Positions 26,871-34,397 of a DNA stretch of 64,000 bases are shown one piece after another. The position numbers and the translations under genes were made by a program. The DNA comes from Siminovitchia thermophila (GTDB taxonomy: Bacteria > Bacillota > Bacilli > Bacillales > Bacillaceae_C): the NCBI RefSeq assembly GCF_016909185.1, contig NZ_JAFBFH010000015.1:1-64000 (forward strand). The letters run 5' to 3'. Each line of letters opens with the position of its first letter. Position 1 is the first letter of the stretch. The notes below the pieces were generated by a model that had not been told where the DNA came from, did no database searches, and saw only the letters and a program-made list of their open reading frames with translations.

Positions 26871-27702
26871 TGGCCAGCACCTTCTTTCTAAAATGTAAAT
26901 TCCAATCGTCAGAGCGATATTTCGCATCAGCAAGTTCACGTACTTCTTCCCATTGTTCATCTGTCAATTCGAAAGGTACGAGTGTCAGACCGAGCTTTTC
27001 TTCAAAACCTTTGCGAAATGCTTCTTGAGCCTCTTCATACGTAATACTTTTTCCGGATGCTTCATGAATCGTAATGGCTTTGGTTGAAAAAGCTTCACGT
27101 TTGGCGGACCGGGTATCCTCATCAGGAAATTGAAAAAGGTCAAACAATAATTGTTTGTTCATAGTAAACGGGATGGATCCGTGTTGGAGAAGCACCCCTT
27201 TTTTCCTCGTTTGTGCGTGTCCGGAAATTTTTTTTCCATTCACAAGCATTTCGTAGTCGGACGGCCTTTCAAAACATACTGCCGTACGGTCGCGAAAACG
27301 TTCTTTCGGAATGGAATATTCGGCGTTGATGCCCAGGTTGTTGAAACCCGCCATAATCCCTTTAGATAGCTCGTAATATGCTTCCCGAATGGAAGGCGGG
27401 ATATAGTCCTTCTTTTCGGAGACTACGACGCTGTAGGTCAGCTCATCATCATGCAAGACGGCGCTGCCGCCTGTTTGTCTTCTGACAAACTCGCAGCCAT
27501 TGCGCTTAACTCCATCCAGGTCGATTGTCCGTTCTATTCTTTGAAAGTGGCCGACGGAAAGCGTAGGTTTTGACCAGCCATAAAAACGCAGAATGGGAGG
27601 GATTTTTCCTTCGCTATGCCAATTCAACAATGCTTCATCCATCGCCATATTTACCGCAGCATCGTTAAAGCCGGAGCTTAACAATCCCCAAGTATCATAC
27701 AT
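26857..27702 (-). CDS. lipM: octanoyl-[GcvH]:protein N-octanoyltransferase
   Basis: LipM moves octanoate from acyl carrier protein to GcvH, the first step of Bacillus lipoate synthesis. The sequence has [20 protein letters not shown] and the catalytic Cys143 ([13 protein letters not shown]) of the LipM family. At 281 residues it matches B. subtilis LipM. It overlaps lipA, so substrate and next enzyme are made together. In B. subtilis these genes are separate. ATG 27702 follows AGGAGT. Confidence 0.94.
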   Translation of the reverse strand: MYDTWGLLSSGFNDAAVNMAMDEALLNWHSEGKIPPILRFYGWSKPTLSVGHFQRIERTIDLDGVKRNGCEFVRRQTGGSAVLHDDELTYSVVVSEKKDYIPPSIREAYYELSKGIMAGFNNLGINAEYSIPKERFRDRTAVCFERPSDYEMLVNGKKISGHAQTRKKGVLLQHGSIPFTMNKQLLFDLFQFPDEDTRSAKREAFSTKAITIHEASGKSITYEEAQEAFRKGFEEKLGLTLVPFELTDEQWEEVRELADAKYRSDDWNLHFRKKVLASGKK

Positions 27703-27886
27703 TTCATCAACTCCTAAAGGTGAAACGCTTACGAAGCGAAAAGTCTCAAATATTGCCTTTATCTTAACGAAAGACAGTTTATAAGTAAAGCTTCACGAAC
27801 TGGAGAAAAACGGTCAAAAAGTATAAATGATGATATTTAAGTTAATGATGCTAAAAACTTGTTTACATATGGAGGTATCCATCGCG

Positions 27887-28468
27887 ATGAAAAATACTTT
27901 GTTACTGTTATGGCTGACATCGGCTTTGGCCTTGGTTGGATGTAGTGGAGACGATAATCAGACAATTGATAAAAAAGACGAGGCAGTGCCGACGAGCAGT
28001 AAATCCCCGATCAATATTTCATTGATCAACCGGGAAGGGGAGAAAACAGGCGAAGCGGAGCTTGTTGAAACGGATAAAGGCGTGGTAATCCGCGTCATGG
28101 CGGAAGGGCTCGAGCCTGGAACAAAAGCCATCCACATTCACGAAACGGGAAAATGCACACCGCCCGATTTTAAATCGGCCGGCGCCCATTTTAATCCTTT
28201 CGGCAAGCAGCATGGATTTCACAATCCGAAAGGGTATCATGCCGGGGATTTGCCCAATATTGAAGTTCCGCAAAGCGGCAAGATTGATGTTGTGTTACAA
28301 ACAGCCGATGTGACGTTAGAAACCGGGAAGCCGAATTCCCTTTTGGATGCTGACGGCAGCGCCCTTGTCATTCATGAAAAAGCCGATGACTACAAAACCG
28401 ACCCGGCTGGAAATGCGGGAGACCGGATCGTATGTGGAGAGATTGTGAAAGCGGGGAATGAATCGTAA
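27887..28468 (+). CDS. Cu,Zn superoxide dismutase-like lipoprotein
   Basis: This 193-residue lipoprotein (lipobox LVGC, Cys19) has a complete Cu,Zn dismutase core. Histidines in IHIHETGKC, GAHFNPFG, KQHGF, GYHAGD and LVIHEK, with the aspartate of GYHAGD, supply the metal ligands, and the guiding arginine lies in GNAGDRIVCG. B. subtilis YojM, the usual relative, is reported to have lost copper ligands. This copy appears intact and could remove superoxide outside the membrane. ATG 27887 follows GGAGG at good spacing. Confidence 0.87.
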   Translation: MKNTLLLLWLTSALALVGCSGDDNQTIDKKDEAVPTSSKSPINISLINREGEKTGEAELVETDKGVVIRVMAEGLEPGTKAIHIHETGKCTPPDFKSAGAHFNPFGKQHGFHNPKGYHAGDLPNIEVPQSGKIDVVLQTADVTLETGKPNSLLDADGSALVIHEKADDYKTDPAGNAGDRIVCGEIVKAGNES

Positions 28469-28514
28469 TTCCACCTTTTGAAAACGTATGAATTGCTGAT
28501 GCCATTTTTAAAAT

Positions 28515-28564
28515 AAGGTTGTCCAGAAAGTCAGTGAAAACGGGCTTCTGTGACAACCTTTTTT
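28515..28564 (+). terminator. terminator of the superoxide dismutase gene
   Basis: AAGGTTGTC (28515-28523) pairs with GACAACCTT (28552-28560), followed by TTTT. Confidence 0.8.
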
Positions 28565-28607
28565 AATGTTAAGCTGTGTCTAACCTTTGGAGTGTCATAA
28601 GGCTTTT

Positions 28608-29564
28608 TTACAAATACCGGGCTCTGGAAGCCAGCATATCGACAACCATTCTGGAAGCGGTAATGGCCGTAATATCACTATGATCATAAGGAGGAGCGAT
28701 TTCAACTACATCAAACCCTACCAAGTTGACTTCTCCGAGCAAATCAATTGCTTGGATCATTTCCCTGACTGTAATTCCGCCAGGTGTTGGAGCGCATGTT
28801 CCAGGAGTCTGAGAAGCTTCCAAAGAGTCCATATCGAAAGTAATATATACGCCGTCTGTTCCATCAGAAGCAATTTCAATTGCTTGTTTGACGACAGCTT
28901 CTATTCCGTTTTTATAAATATCTCTCATTGTAAAGAGACTAATGTCATTTTCCCGGACATATTCTAGTTCTTCTTTCGGGTTCATGGAACCGTGTGGACC
29001 GATGATAACAGCATTTTTCGGGTTGAAACAGCTTAATTCCATTGATCTTGGGACTGGACAGCAGTGATTCCATTTGTCGCCGCCAACGTCAGGGGCTGTA
29101 TCCAAATGGGCATCAAACAAGATAAATCCATAATTTGCATTCGGGTTAAATTCTTCTAATGCACGAGTGGCAGCCACTGTCACAAGGTGTTCACCGCCGA
29201 TGACGACGGGCATGGCTCCTCCGTGAAGAAGTTCCAGAATATCACGTTTTCCGCTTTCAAGTGTTTCAAAGGCATTGCCGATGACAACGTTGATATCTCC
29301 AAAGTCGTGTACATTGTACTTTTCGACGACATCCACATCATAATCCAGATGGTAAGGAATATACAGGGATGAACAATCACGAAAACGTCTCGGTCCCATT
29401 GTGGAACCTGTCCGGACAATGGTCGTCCCGTCAAAAGGAATTCCGAGAATGCCCGCCTTTACTCCCGCTTCTTTGATGAGTTGGCGGTTCGGCTCCATAT
29501 ATGGTCTTTTCATAAAAGTTGCCAATCCTGCATGTAATACGGTACTCCAAGTATCGTTTGCCAT
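28608..29564 (-). CDS. arginase-family ureohydrolase, substrate uncertain
   Basis: This 318-residue enzyme belongs to the agmatinase/guanidinobutyrase branch, which splits guanidino compounds into an amine and urea. Manganese ligands are visible in GGEH, DAHLD and DMDSLE. Two points differ from agmatinase: GGEH replaces GGDH, and the substrate loop usually read HGTPFRR is NHCCPVPR. The specificity is therefore open. It is the last gene of a sigma-54-driven operon with an NCS1 permease and an amidase, so it probably acts on what the permease imports. ATG 29564 follows AGGAGG. Confidence 0.87.
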   Translation of the reverse strand: MANDTWSTVLHAGLATFMKRPYMEPNRQLIKEAGVKAGILGIPFDGTTIVRTGSTMGPRRFRDCSSLYIPYHLDYDVDVVEKYNVHDFGDINVVIGNAFETLESGKRDILELLHGGAMPVVIGGEHLVTVAATRALEEFNPNANYGFILFDAHLDTAPDVGGDKWNHCCPVPRSMELSCFNPKNAVIIGPHGSMNPKEELEYVRENDISLFTMRDIYKNGIEAVVKQAIEIASDGTDGVYITFDMDSLEASQTPGTCAPTPGGITVREMIQAIDLLGEVNLVGFDVVEIAPPYDHSDITAITASRMVVDMLASRARYL

Positions 29565-29658
29565 TTTATCTTCCTCCTAAGTGTATAGAGCATTTTATTT
29601 GAAAAAGCCGGATGGCGAATTGCCCTCATTATGCCAACAGCTTTTACAAGCGTTTGTT

Positions 29659-31056
29659 TCAACCGGCGGCGCGATCTGTCTGTTTGTCCTTTTGTTTTGA
29701 AAAAGTGTAGCCTCCTTGCCGGTATTTTGAAAAAACAACTTTGCCAGCAATTACATATACAAAGCCTGCAACGACCATAGCTGGAAATGTAGCGGACAAG
29801 AGATGGAACAATCCTTCGCCGCTTGCATAAGAAAAGGTTTTCATTCCGCTCATCCAGCCTCCGAGATACACCCAAACAATCATGCCAATCAGTTGGGCAC
29901 CAATCGCAACTGGGTTAAACCCGTGAAAATATTTATAAATTCCTTTGGGATTATAGCATTCTCTTACATCTATCTTTTCTTTCCTCAAAAAGTAGAAGTC
30001 TGCAATTGATACCGCCCAATAAGGACCGGCCAAAAGTCCGACGAAAAGTAAGATATAGTTAAACATATCTTGAAGGCTGGTTGAAAAAATAAACAAGGTT
30101 GACGGTAAGGCAAGAGCCAGTGTGACCAACTGATATCTCAATTTTGGAAAAATAGATAAAACAGCCATGACACCTCCATATGTCAGAAGGGCAATCGTCG
30201 TAATGTTTCCAAATACGATAATTAAATAAGCCGGTAAGCCTACATCGATTTTTCCTGCCCAAGCGGGAGGTTCATATTCCCCGGTTAATAGCGTAGCCAT
30301 TCCTCCAACCAATCCAAAAAGGATCCCCATGGCAGTCAGCCCTAAATAAGATGTCCAGTAGGCATGGCGCTGGGATTTGGCAAATTTGTTCCAGGCGCCT
30401 AGATAAGGAAGCCATGCTACAGCGAAGGCGACACATAGTTCAAAGACATAAGCTCCGCCCACTTCGAAGGTAGGTTTTACACTTGCCATTGCGCTCCAAT
30501 TTTCAGGCTGAATTAATTTATATAGAATATAAATGGTTAAGGCAATAAAAAATGGAAATGTGATTTTTGCTAGCGTGAAACCATACTTCGGGTTAATTAA
30601 TAAAAATACGATCGGAATGGATAGGCCAATCAGTGAATAAATAATGTAATCTCCCGCAAACGTGAATCCACCGGCATAGGTGATCATGACGTGTTTGGCG
30701 GATTTTCCGGCCAAGGCGGTTAAAATGCCGACCCAGCCAAAATTAATTCCGACGAGAATCATGACACCGAAAATCGAGCCTCGGATGCCGTAAGTTGGCC
30801 TCAAGGCGATGATTTCATCAATGCCATATTTGGCAGACCTTTGCGACGACCACGCTATGCATGTATAGGCTGCCAAGTTTGCAAAAATAGTCAGAAATAT
30901 GGTGGGTATCAAACCGATTGCCGGAGCATAGTCGCTGCCGACCATGAATGTAACGAGTAAAACGTTTCCACCGCACCAAAGCCAAAAAAGGGAAAAGCCC
31001 CCGGCATTCCGATCTTTTATAGGAATGGGCAAAATGCTTGTTCCAGTCTTCTTCAT
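29659..31056 (-). CDS. NCS1-family permease
   Basis: This 465-residue membrane protein has about 12 segments and belongs to the NCS1 family of cytosine, allantoin, hydantoin and thiamine permeases (GGFSLFWLWCGGNVLLVTF; GAWNKFAKSQRHAYW). Family members carry nitrogen-rich heterocycles or ureides with Na+ or H+. ATG 31056 is preferred over the TTG one codon upstream because GGAGGG lies nine bases away. It is co-transcribed with a tiny membrane gene upstream and the ureohydrolase downstream. Confidence 0.88.
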   Translation of the reverse strand: MKKTGTSILPIPIKDRNAGGFSLFWLWCGGNVLLVTFMVGSDYAPAIGLIPTIFLTIFANLAAYTCIAWSSQRSAKYGIDEIIALRPTYGIRGSIFGVMILVGINFGWVGILTALAGKSAKHVMITYAGGFTFAGDYIIYSLIGLSIPIVFLLINPKYGFTLAKITFPFFIALTIYILYKLIQPENWSAMASVKPTFEVGGAYVFELCVAFAVAWLPYLGAWNKFAKSQRHAYWTSYLGLTAMGILFGLVGGMATLLTGEYEPPAWAGKIDVGLPAYLIIVFGNITTIALLTYGGVMAVLSIFPKLRYQLVTLALALPSTLFIFSTSLQDMFNYILLFVGLLAGPYWAVSIADFYFLRKEKIDVRECYNPKGIYKYFHGFNPVAIGAQLIGMIVWVYLGGWMSGMKTFSYASGEGLFHLLSATFPAMVVAGFVYVIAGKVVFSKYRQGGYTFSKQKDKQTDRAAG

Positions 31057-31087
31057 CAAAAATTCCCTCCTTCATCCAGATTCACTT

Positions 31088-31240
31088 TCAGGAAATGTAA
31101 GCTCCATACCATATTAAGGATGCAATAAACGGGATAAAACCAATTGCGATGACCAGCATATGATCTTTTTGCGTTACGTCGTCCACCTCGACTCCTTGTG
31201 CCAAGATCTCTTCCAGTTCATGATTCGTTTCTCTATCCAT
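31088..31240 (-). CDS. 50-residue single-pass membrane protein, transporter partner candidate
   Basis: An ATG at 31240 behind GGGAGATGAG opens a 50-residue ORF on the minus strand. An acidic soluble half (ETNHELEEILAQGVEVDDV) precedes one hydrophobic segment (HMLVIAIGFIPFIASLIWY). It lies between the amidase and permease genes, with 16-bp and about 30-bp gaps, inside the sigma-54 operon. Its place and shape suggest a small accessory subunit of the NCS1 carrier, but I know of no named family. Confidence 0.75.
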   Translation of the reverse strand: MDRETNHELEEILAQGVEVDDVTQKDHMLVIAIGFIPFIASLIWYGAYIS

Positions 31241-31256
31241 TATTCTCATCTCCCTG

Positions 31257-32057
31257 TTATACGAATTGTTCTTTAGATGATGCTAGATAAAGATCTTGTC
31301 TCCGTTTGGAAATATAACCCAGTTTTGGATCAAGAGTTGTTAGTAGCGGCAAATCCGCTGTTTTTACTCCTTCTTCCTTTTCCATGCTTAGCAAGGCGAT
31401 TCCCTGAGTGTCAATGACCATGCTGTCCCCGCAAAACTTTAATGATCCTTCTTCACCGAGGCGGTTGCAAATCACGACGGGTATTTCATTTTCCATCGCG
31501 CGGCTTTTGGCATAAATGTGATGGTGTCTTTCATACGGTTCCATGTTCGCGTTCGTGATAGCGATCAACTCCGCCCCTTTGATTTTTAATGTTCTCGCCA
31601 GTTCCGGAAACTCCACGTCAAAACAAATCATGATACCAATTTTTCCAAGTGATGTAGGAAATACATGAATGTCGGTGCCGGGTGTGAAAAACTCTTTTTC
31701 CCGGTCAAATAAATGGGTTTTTCTATAGACTCCTCGTAATTCGCCTTGATCGTCAATCAAGGCGGAGGAGATATAGTAAAAACCGTTATCAATCTCTGCA
31801 AAACCGACTACAGTATAAATAGAGAATGTTTTGCACAACTCTTTCACTTTGGTTAAGCTTGGGCCGTTTTTTGTTTCGGCCAAATATGGAACTTGATGAC
31901 CAATCGCATAGCCGGTCAAAAATAATTCCGGAAAAACAATCATGTTTGATTTTTGTTCCGCGGCTTGTGCAATCGCTTTCTCTAAAAGTTGCAGGTTATG
32001 GCTTTTATCCCCCAGCTTTGGGGTTAATTGGGCTAATGATACTTTGATACTTTTCAA
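31257..32057 (-). CDS. carbon-nitrogen hydrolase (nitrilase superfamily)
   Basis: This 266-residue amidase-type enzyme has the full catalytic triad: Glu in PELFLTGY, Lys in RKTHLFD and Cys145 in MICFDVEFPE. The family hydrolyses amides, carbamoyl-amines or nitriles. The adjacent ureohydrolase suggests N-carbamoyl or amide products. The TTG start at 32057 follows AGGAGGG, and a sigma-54 promoter lies 26 bp further upstream. It is the first gene of the leftward operon and is paralogous to the cysteine-less protein at 33556. Confidence 0.92.
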   Translation of the reverse strand: MKSIKVSLAQLTPKLGDKSHNLQLLEKAIAQAAEQKSNMIVFPELFLTGYAIGHQVPYLAETKNGPSLTKVKELCKTFSIYTVVGFAEIDNGFYYISSALIDDQGELRGVYRKTHLFDREKEFFTPGTDIHVFPTSLGKIGIMICFDVEFPELARTLKIKGAELIAITNANMEPYERHHHIYAKSRAMENEIPVVICNRLGEEGSLKFCGDSMVIDTQGIALLSMEKEEGVKTADLPLLTTLDPKLGYISKRRQDLYLASSKEQFV

Positions 32058-32082
32058 GTTTATCCCTCCTGGCTATTACTAT

Positions 32083-32099
32083 TGCAAATAGTGTGCCAA
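32083..32099 (-). promoter_or_regulatory. sigma-54 (SigL) promoter
   Basis: On the minus strand TTGGCAC (-24) and TTGCA (-12) are separated by five bases, a full match to the sigma-54 consensus. Transcription would begin near 32072, just before the AGGAGGG ribosome site of the amidase gene. A sigma-54 activator gene lies in the opposite direction nearby. Confidence 0.9.
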
Positions 32100-32151
32100 T
32101 GAGAAAAAGTCTTGTATTTCAAGAAAGTTGTCATATAATAATAACATATTG

Positions 32152-32254
32152 ATGAATATTTTCATCATTTTTTTATTGGAATATCCTTCTTCCTATAGAA
32201 AGCGCTTTATTCATTAGTTTTAATGATTATTTTCATTATAATGATTTTTTTCAT
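32152..32254. promoter_or_regulatory. three 14-bp palindromes (activator sites) and a cre-like site
   Basis: ATGAATATTTTCAT (32152-32165), ATGATTATTTTCAT (32223-32236) and ATGATTTTTTTCAT (32241-32254) share the dyad ATGA-N6-TCAT. They lie 54 to 156 bp upstream of the -24 element, the usual range for sigma-54 enhancer sites. The last two overlap the activator's own promoter region. AGAAAGCGCTTTAT (32197-32210) matches the CcpA cre consensus at 12 of 14 positions, suggesting carbon catabolite control. Confidence 0.7.
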
Positions 32255-32275
32255 GATGAGGAGGCGATAAGGGAC

Positions 32276-33541
32276 ATGTTACGAGAGGTGGAGAGGCAAT
32301 ATGCAATCATTGTTTTTGACCAATCTACTCAAATAAAAGAGGCGTATGGGGAAAAAAGTTTGATAGCAACATATTTTCCTGATTTATTTAAGAAAGGGTA
32401 TTATCTAAAGGATATCAATTGGGAGCAGGTTTTTATGAAGACTCCTTCATTTGGGGGAAATAAGCTAGAGCTTCTTCCGGCAACGAATGGCCAACATTTT
32501 ATGTTGCTGTTTGAATACCTCCAAGAAAATAACTTGTGGATTATGATCATGATGGGCATTGATGGTCTGAACACGCTGCAAACAAAAATATACGAAGAAC
32601 ACAAAACAATTGAGGATGATGAGCTTTTGTATGGCTCCAAAAAAATGCAGCGCATCATTGATATTATTTATCAGGTCGCTGGTGTAAACTCTACGATCCT
32701 GCTACTAGGAGAATCCGGGGTTGGGAAGTCAAAGCTCGCCCATATGATACATCAGATCAGCAACCGTTCAGATAAGCCGTTTATGGCCATCAATTGCGGC
32801 ACAATTCCCGAATCTCTCATCGAGTCCGAATTGTTCGGCTATGAGGACGGGGCTTTTACTGGAAGCAAACGGGGAGGAAAAAAAGGGTTGTTTGAAGAAT
32901 CGGATACAGGTACGGTTTTTCTTGATGAAATTGCCGAACTGCCGATGAATGTCCAAGTGAAGCTGTTGGATGTCATTCAAGAAAATAAAATTCGAAAAGT
33001 AGGAAGCACAAAAAGCCAAACAGTGGATCTGCGTATCATAGCGGCAACGAACAAAGATATTAAAGCGATGGTTGACCAGAAACTATTTCGTGAAGATTTG
33101 TATTATCGTCTGAATGTTGTTCCGCTCGCCATCCCGCCTTTGCGAGAGAGAAAGGAAGAAATTCCATCGCTTGTAAACCACTTTGTGAAAAAATGCAACC
33201 AAAAGTATGGGCTGAATGTCTCTTTGTCTGCGGAAATGATATCCAGATTGCAATATTATCAGTGGCCGGGGAATATCAGGGAGCTTGAAAATGTAGTAGA
33301 AAGAATTGTCGTTACCAATTCCGATGAATGGCTTCCTGGTGAAAGCCATTCCGTCCCCTCTGAGCGGAGTATAGAAGTAAAAGAGTTGATCCCGCTTAAA
33401 GAAGCAAAGCAGTTGTTGGAAAGAGATCTGATTTCAAGGGCTTATAAAAAATATAAAACGACTTATAAGGCGGCCGAAGCTTTGGGGGTGGACCAATCCA
33501 CGGTCGCCAAAAAAATTAAAATGTACAATATTCATAAATAG
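32276..33541 (+). CDS. sigma-54-dependent activator (NtrC-like)
   Basis: An N-terminal domain of about 115 residues of unknown ligand (no receiver domain) is followed by an AAA+ module with Walker A GESGVGKS (near 145), a sigma-54 contact loop GAFTGS (near 192; the consensus is GAFTGA) and Walker B GTVFLDEI. A Fis-type helix-turn-helix (KAAEALGVDQSTVAKKI) ends it. It should activate the facing operon from the palindromes between them and may control its own gene, which carries two of the sites. ATG 32276 follows GAGGAGG. The downstream genes run in the same direction. Confidence 0.92.
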   Translation: MLREVERQYAIIVFDQSTQIKEAYGEKSLIATYFPDLFKKGYYLKDINWEQVFMKTPSFGGNKLELLPATNGQHFMLLFEYLQENNLWIMIMMGIDGLNTLQTKIYEEHKTIEDDELLYGSKKMQRIIDIIYQVAGVNSTILLLGESGVGKSKLAHMIHQISNRSDKPFMAINCGTIPESLIESELFGYEDGAFTGSKRGGKKGLFEESDTGTVFLDEIAELPMNVQVKLLDVIQENKIRKVGSTKSQTVDLRIIAATNKDIKAMVDQKLFREDLYYRLNVVPLAIPPLRERKEEIPSLVNHFVKKCNQKYGLNVSLSAEMISRLQYYQWPGNIRELENVVERIVVTNSDEWLPGESHSVPSERSIEVKELIPLKEAKQLLERDLISRAYKKYKTTYKAAEALGVDQSTVAKKIKMYNIHK

Positions 33542-33555
33542 AAGGGGGCCGCGTG

Positions 33556-34380
33556 ATGGCAGTCATGCGCTTAGCGCTTGCGCAATTAAGAAGTCATTTA
33601 TATGACAAGAAAACAAATCTTTACAGAATTGCCCAAACTGTTGCTGAAGCAGCCGGGAAACAAGAAGCGGACTATGTGCTATTTCCCGAACTGTACTTGA
33701 CAGGTTATACTTTAAATGAAAATGTAACGGACCTGGCAGAGCCGATTGAAGGCGAGAGTGTAAATTATATGCGAGAAATAGCCAGTCAACATTCAACGGG
33801 AATGATCGTCGGTCTTCCAGAAAAGGAAGACGACCATATATATAATACTGCCATCGTCATTGATAAAAATGGAGATATCATTGGCAAGTATAGAAAAACC
33901 CATCTTTTTGATTTCGAGAAACAATGGTTTTCTCCTGGTGATTCTTGTCCGGTGTTTGACACGCCCTTCGGCAGAATAGCTGTCATGATTACCTATGATA
34001 TGGAGTTTCCCGAAACATCCCGCATTTTTGCCCAAAAAGGAGCGCGCCTTATTTTGGTGCTGGCTGCAAATATGGTGCCGTATCAGACATACCAAAGCGT
34101 CTTTTTGCGGGCGCGAGCCATGGAAAACCATGTATTTGTTGCGTTGGCGAATAAGGTTGGATTGGAAAACGACCATATCTTTTTTGGAGAGAGCGAGGTA
34201 ATCCATCCAACGGGAAAAACCATTTACCAGTCATATAATAACGAATTGATTTCCACGGTGGACATTGACTTTGCCCAAACAAACACGGCGAAGGGGCTGC
34301 TTGATTATATTAATAATCGCAGGGTAGACTTATATCGTTCAGAAGGTTTGGTAAACGGAGTTATCAAAGAACAAATATAA
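33556..34380 (+). CDS. nitrilase-superfamily protein lacking the catalytic cysteine
   Basis: This 274-residue paralogue of the amidase at 31257 retains the Glu (FPELYLTGY) and Lys (RKTHLFDF) of the nitrilase triad. The nucleophile position reads MITYDMEFPE: a threonine (ACC codon, residue 146) where the amidase has cysteine. The frame and flanks are intact, so this is a point replacement and not decay. It may be a non-enzymatic subunit, a ligand sensor or an unusual threonine enzyme. It starts 14 bp after the activator stop and is co-transcribed with it. A GTG one codon upstream (33553) is also possible. Confidence 0.88.
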   Translation: MAVMRLALAQLRSHLYDKKTNLYRIAQTVAEAAGKQEADYVLFPELYLTGYTLNENVTDLAEPIEGESVNYMREIASQHSTGMIVGLPEKEDDHIYNTAIVIDKNGDIIGKYRKTHLFDFEKQWFSPGDSCPVFDTPFGRIAVMITYDMEFPETSRIFAQKGARLILVLAANMVPYQTYQSVFLRARAMENHVFVALANKVGLENDHIFFGESEVIHPTGKTIYQSYNNELISTVDIDFAQTNTAKGLLDYINNRRVDLYRSEGLVNGVIKEQI

Positions 34381-34397
34381 ATATCGTTTGGGAAGGA

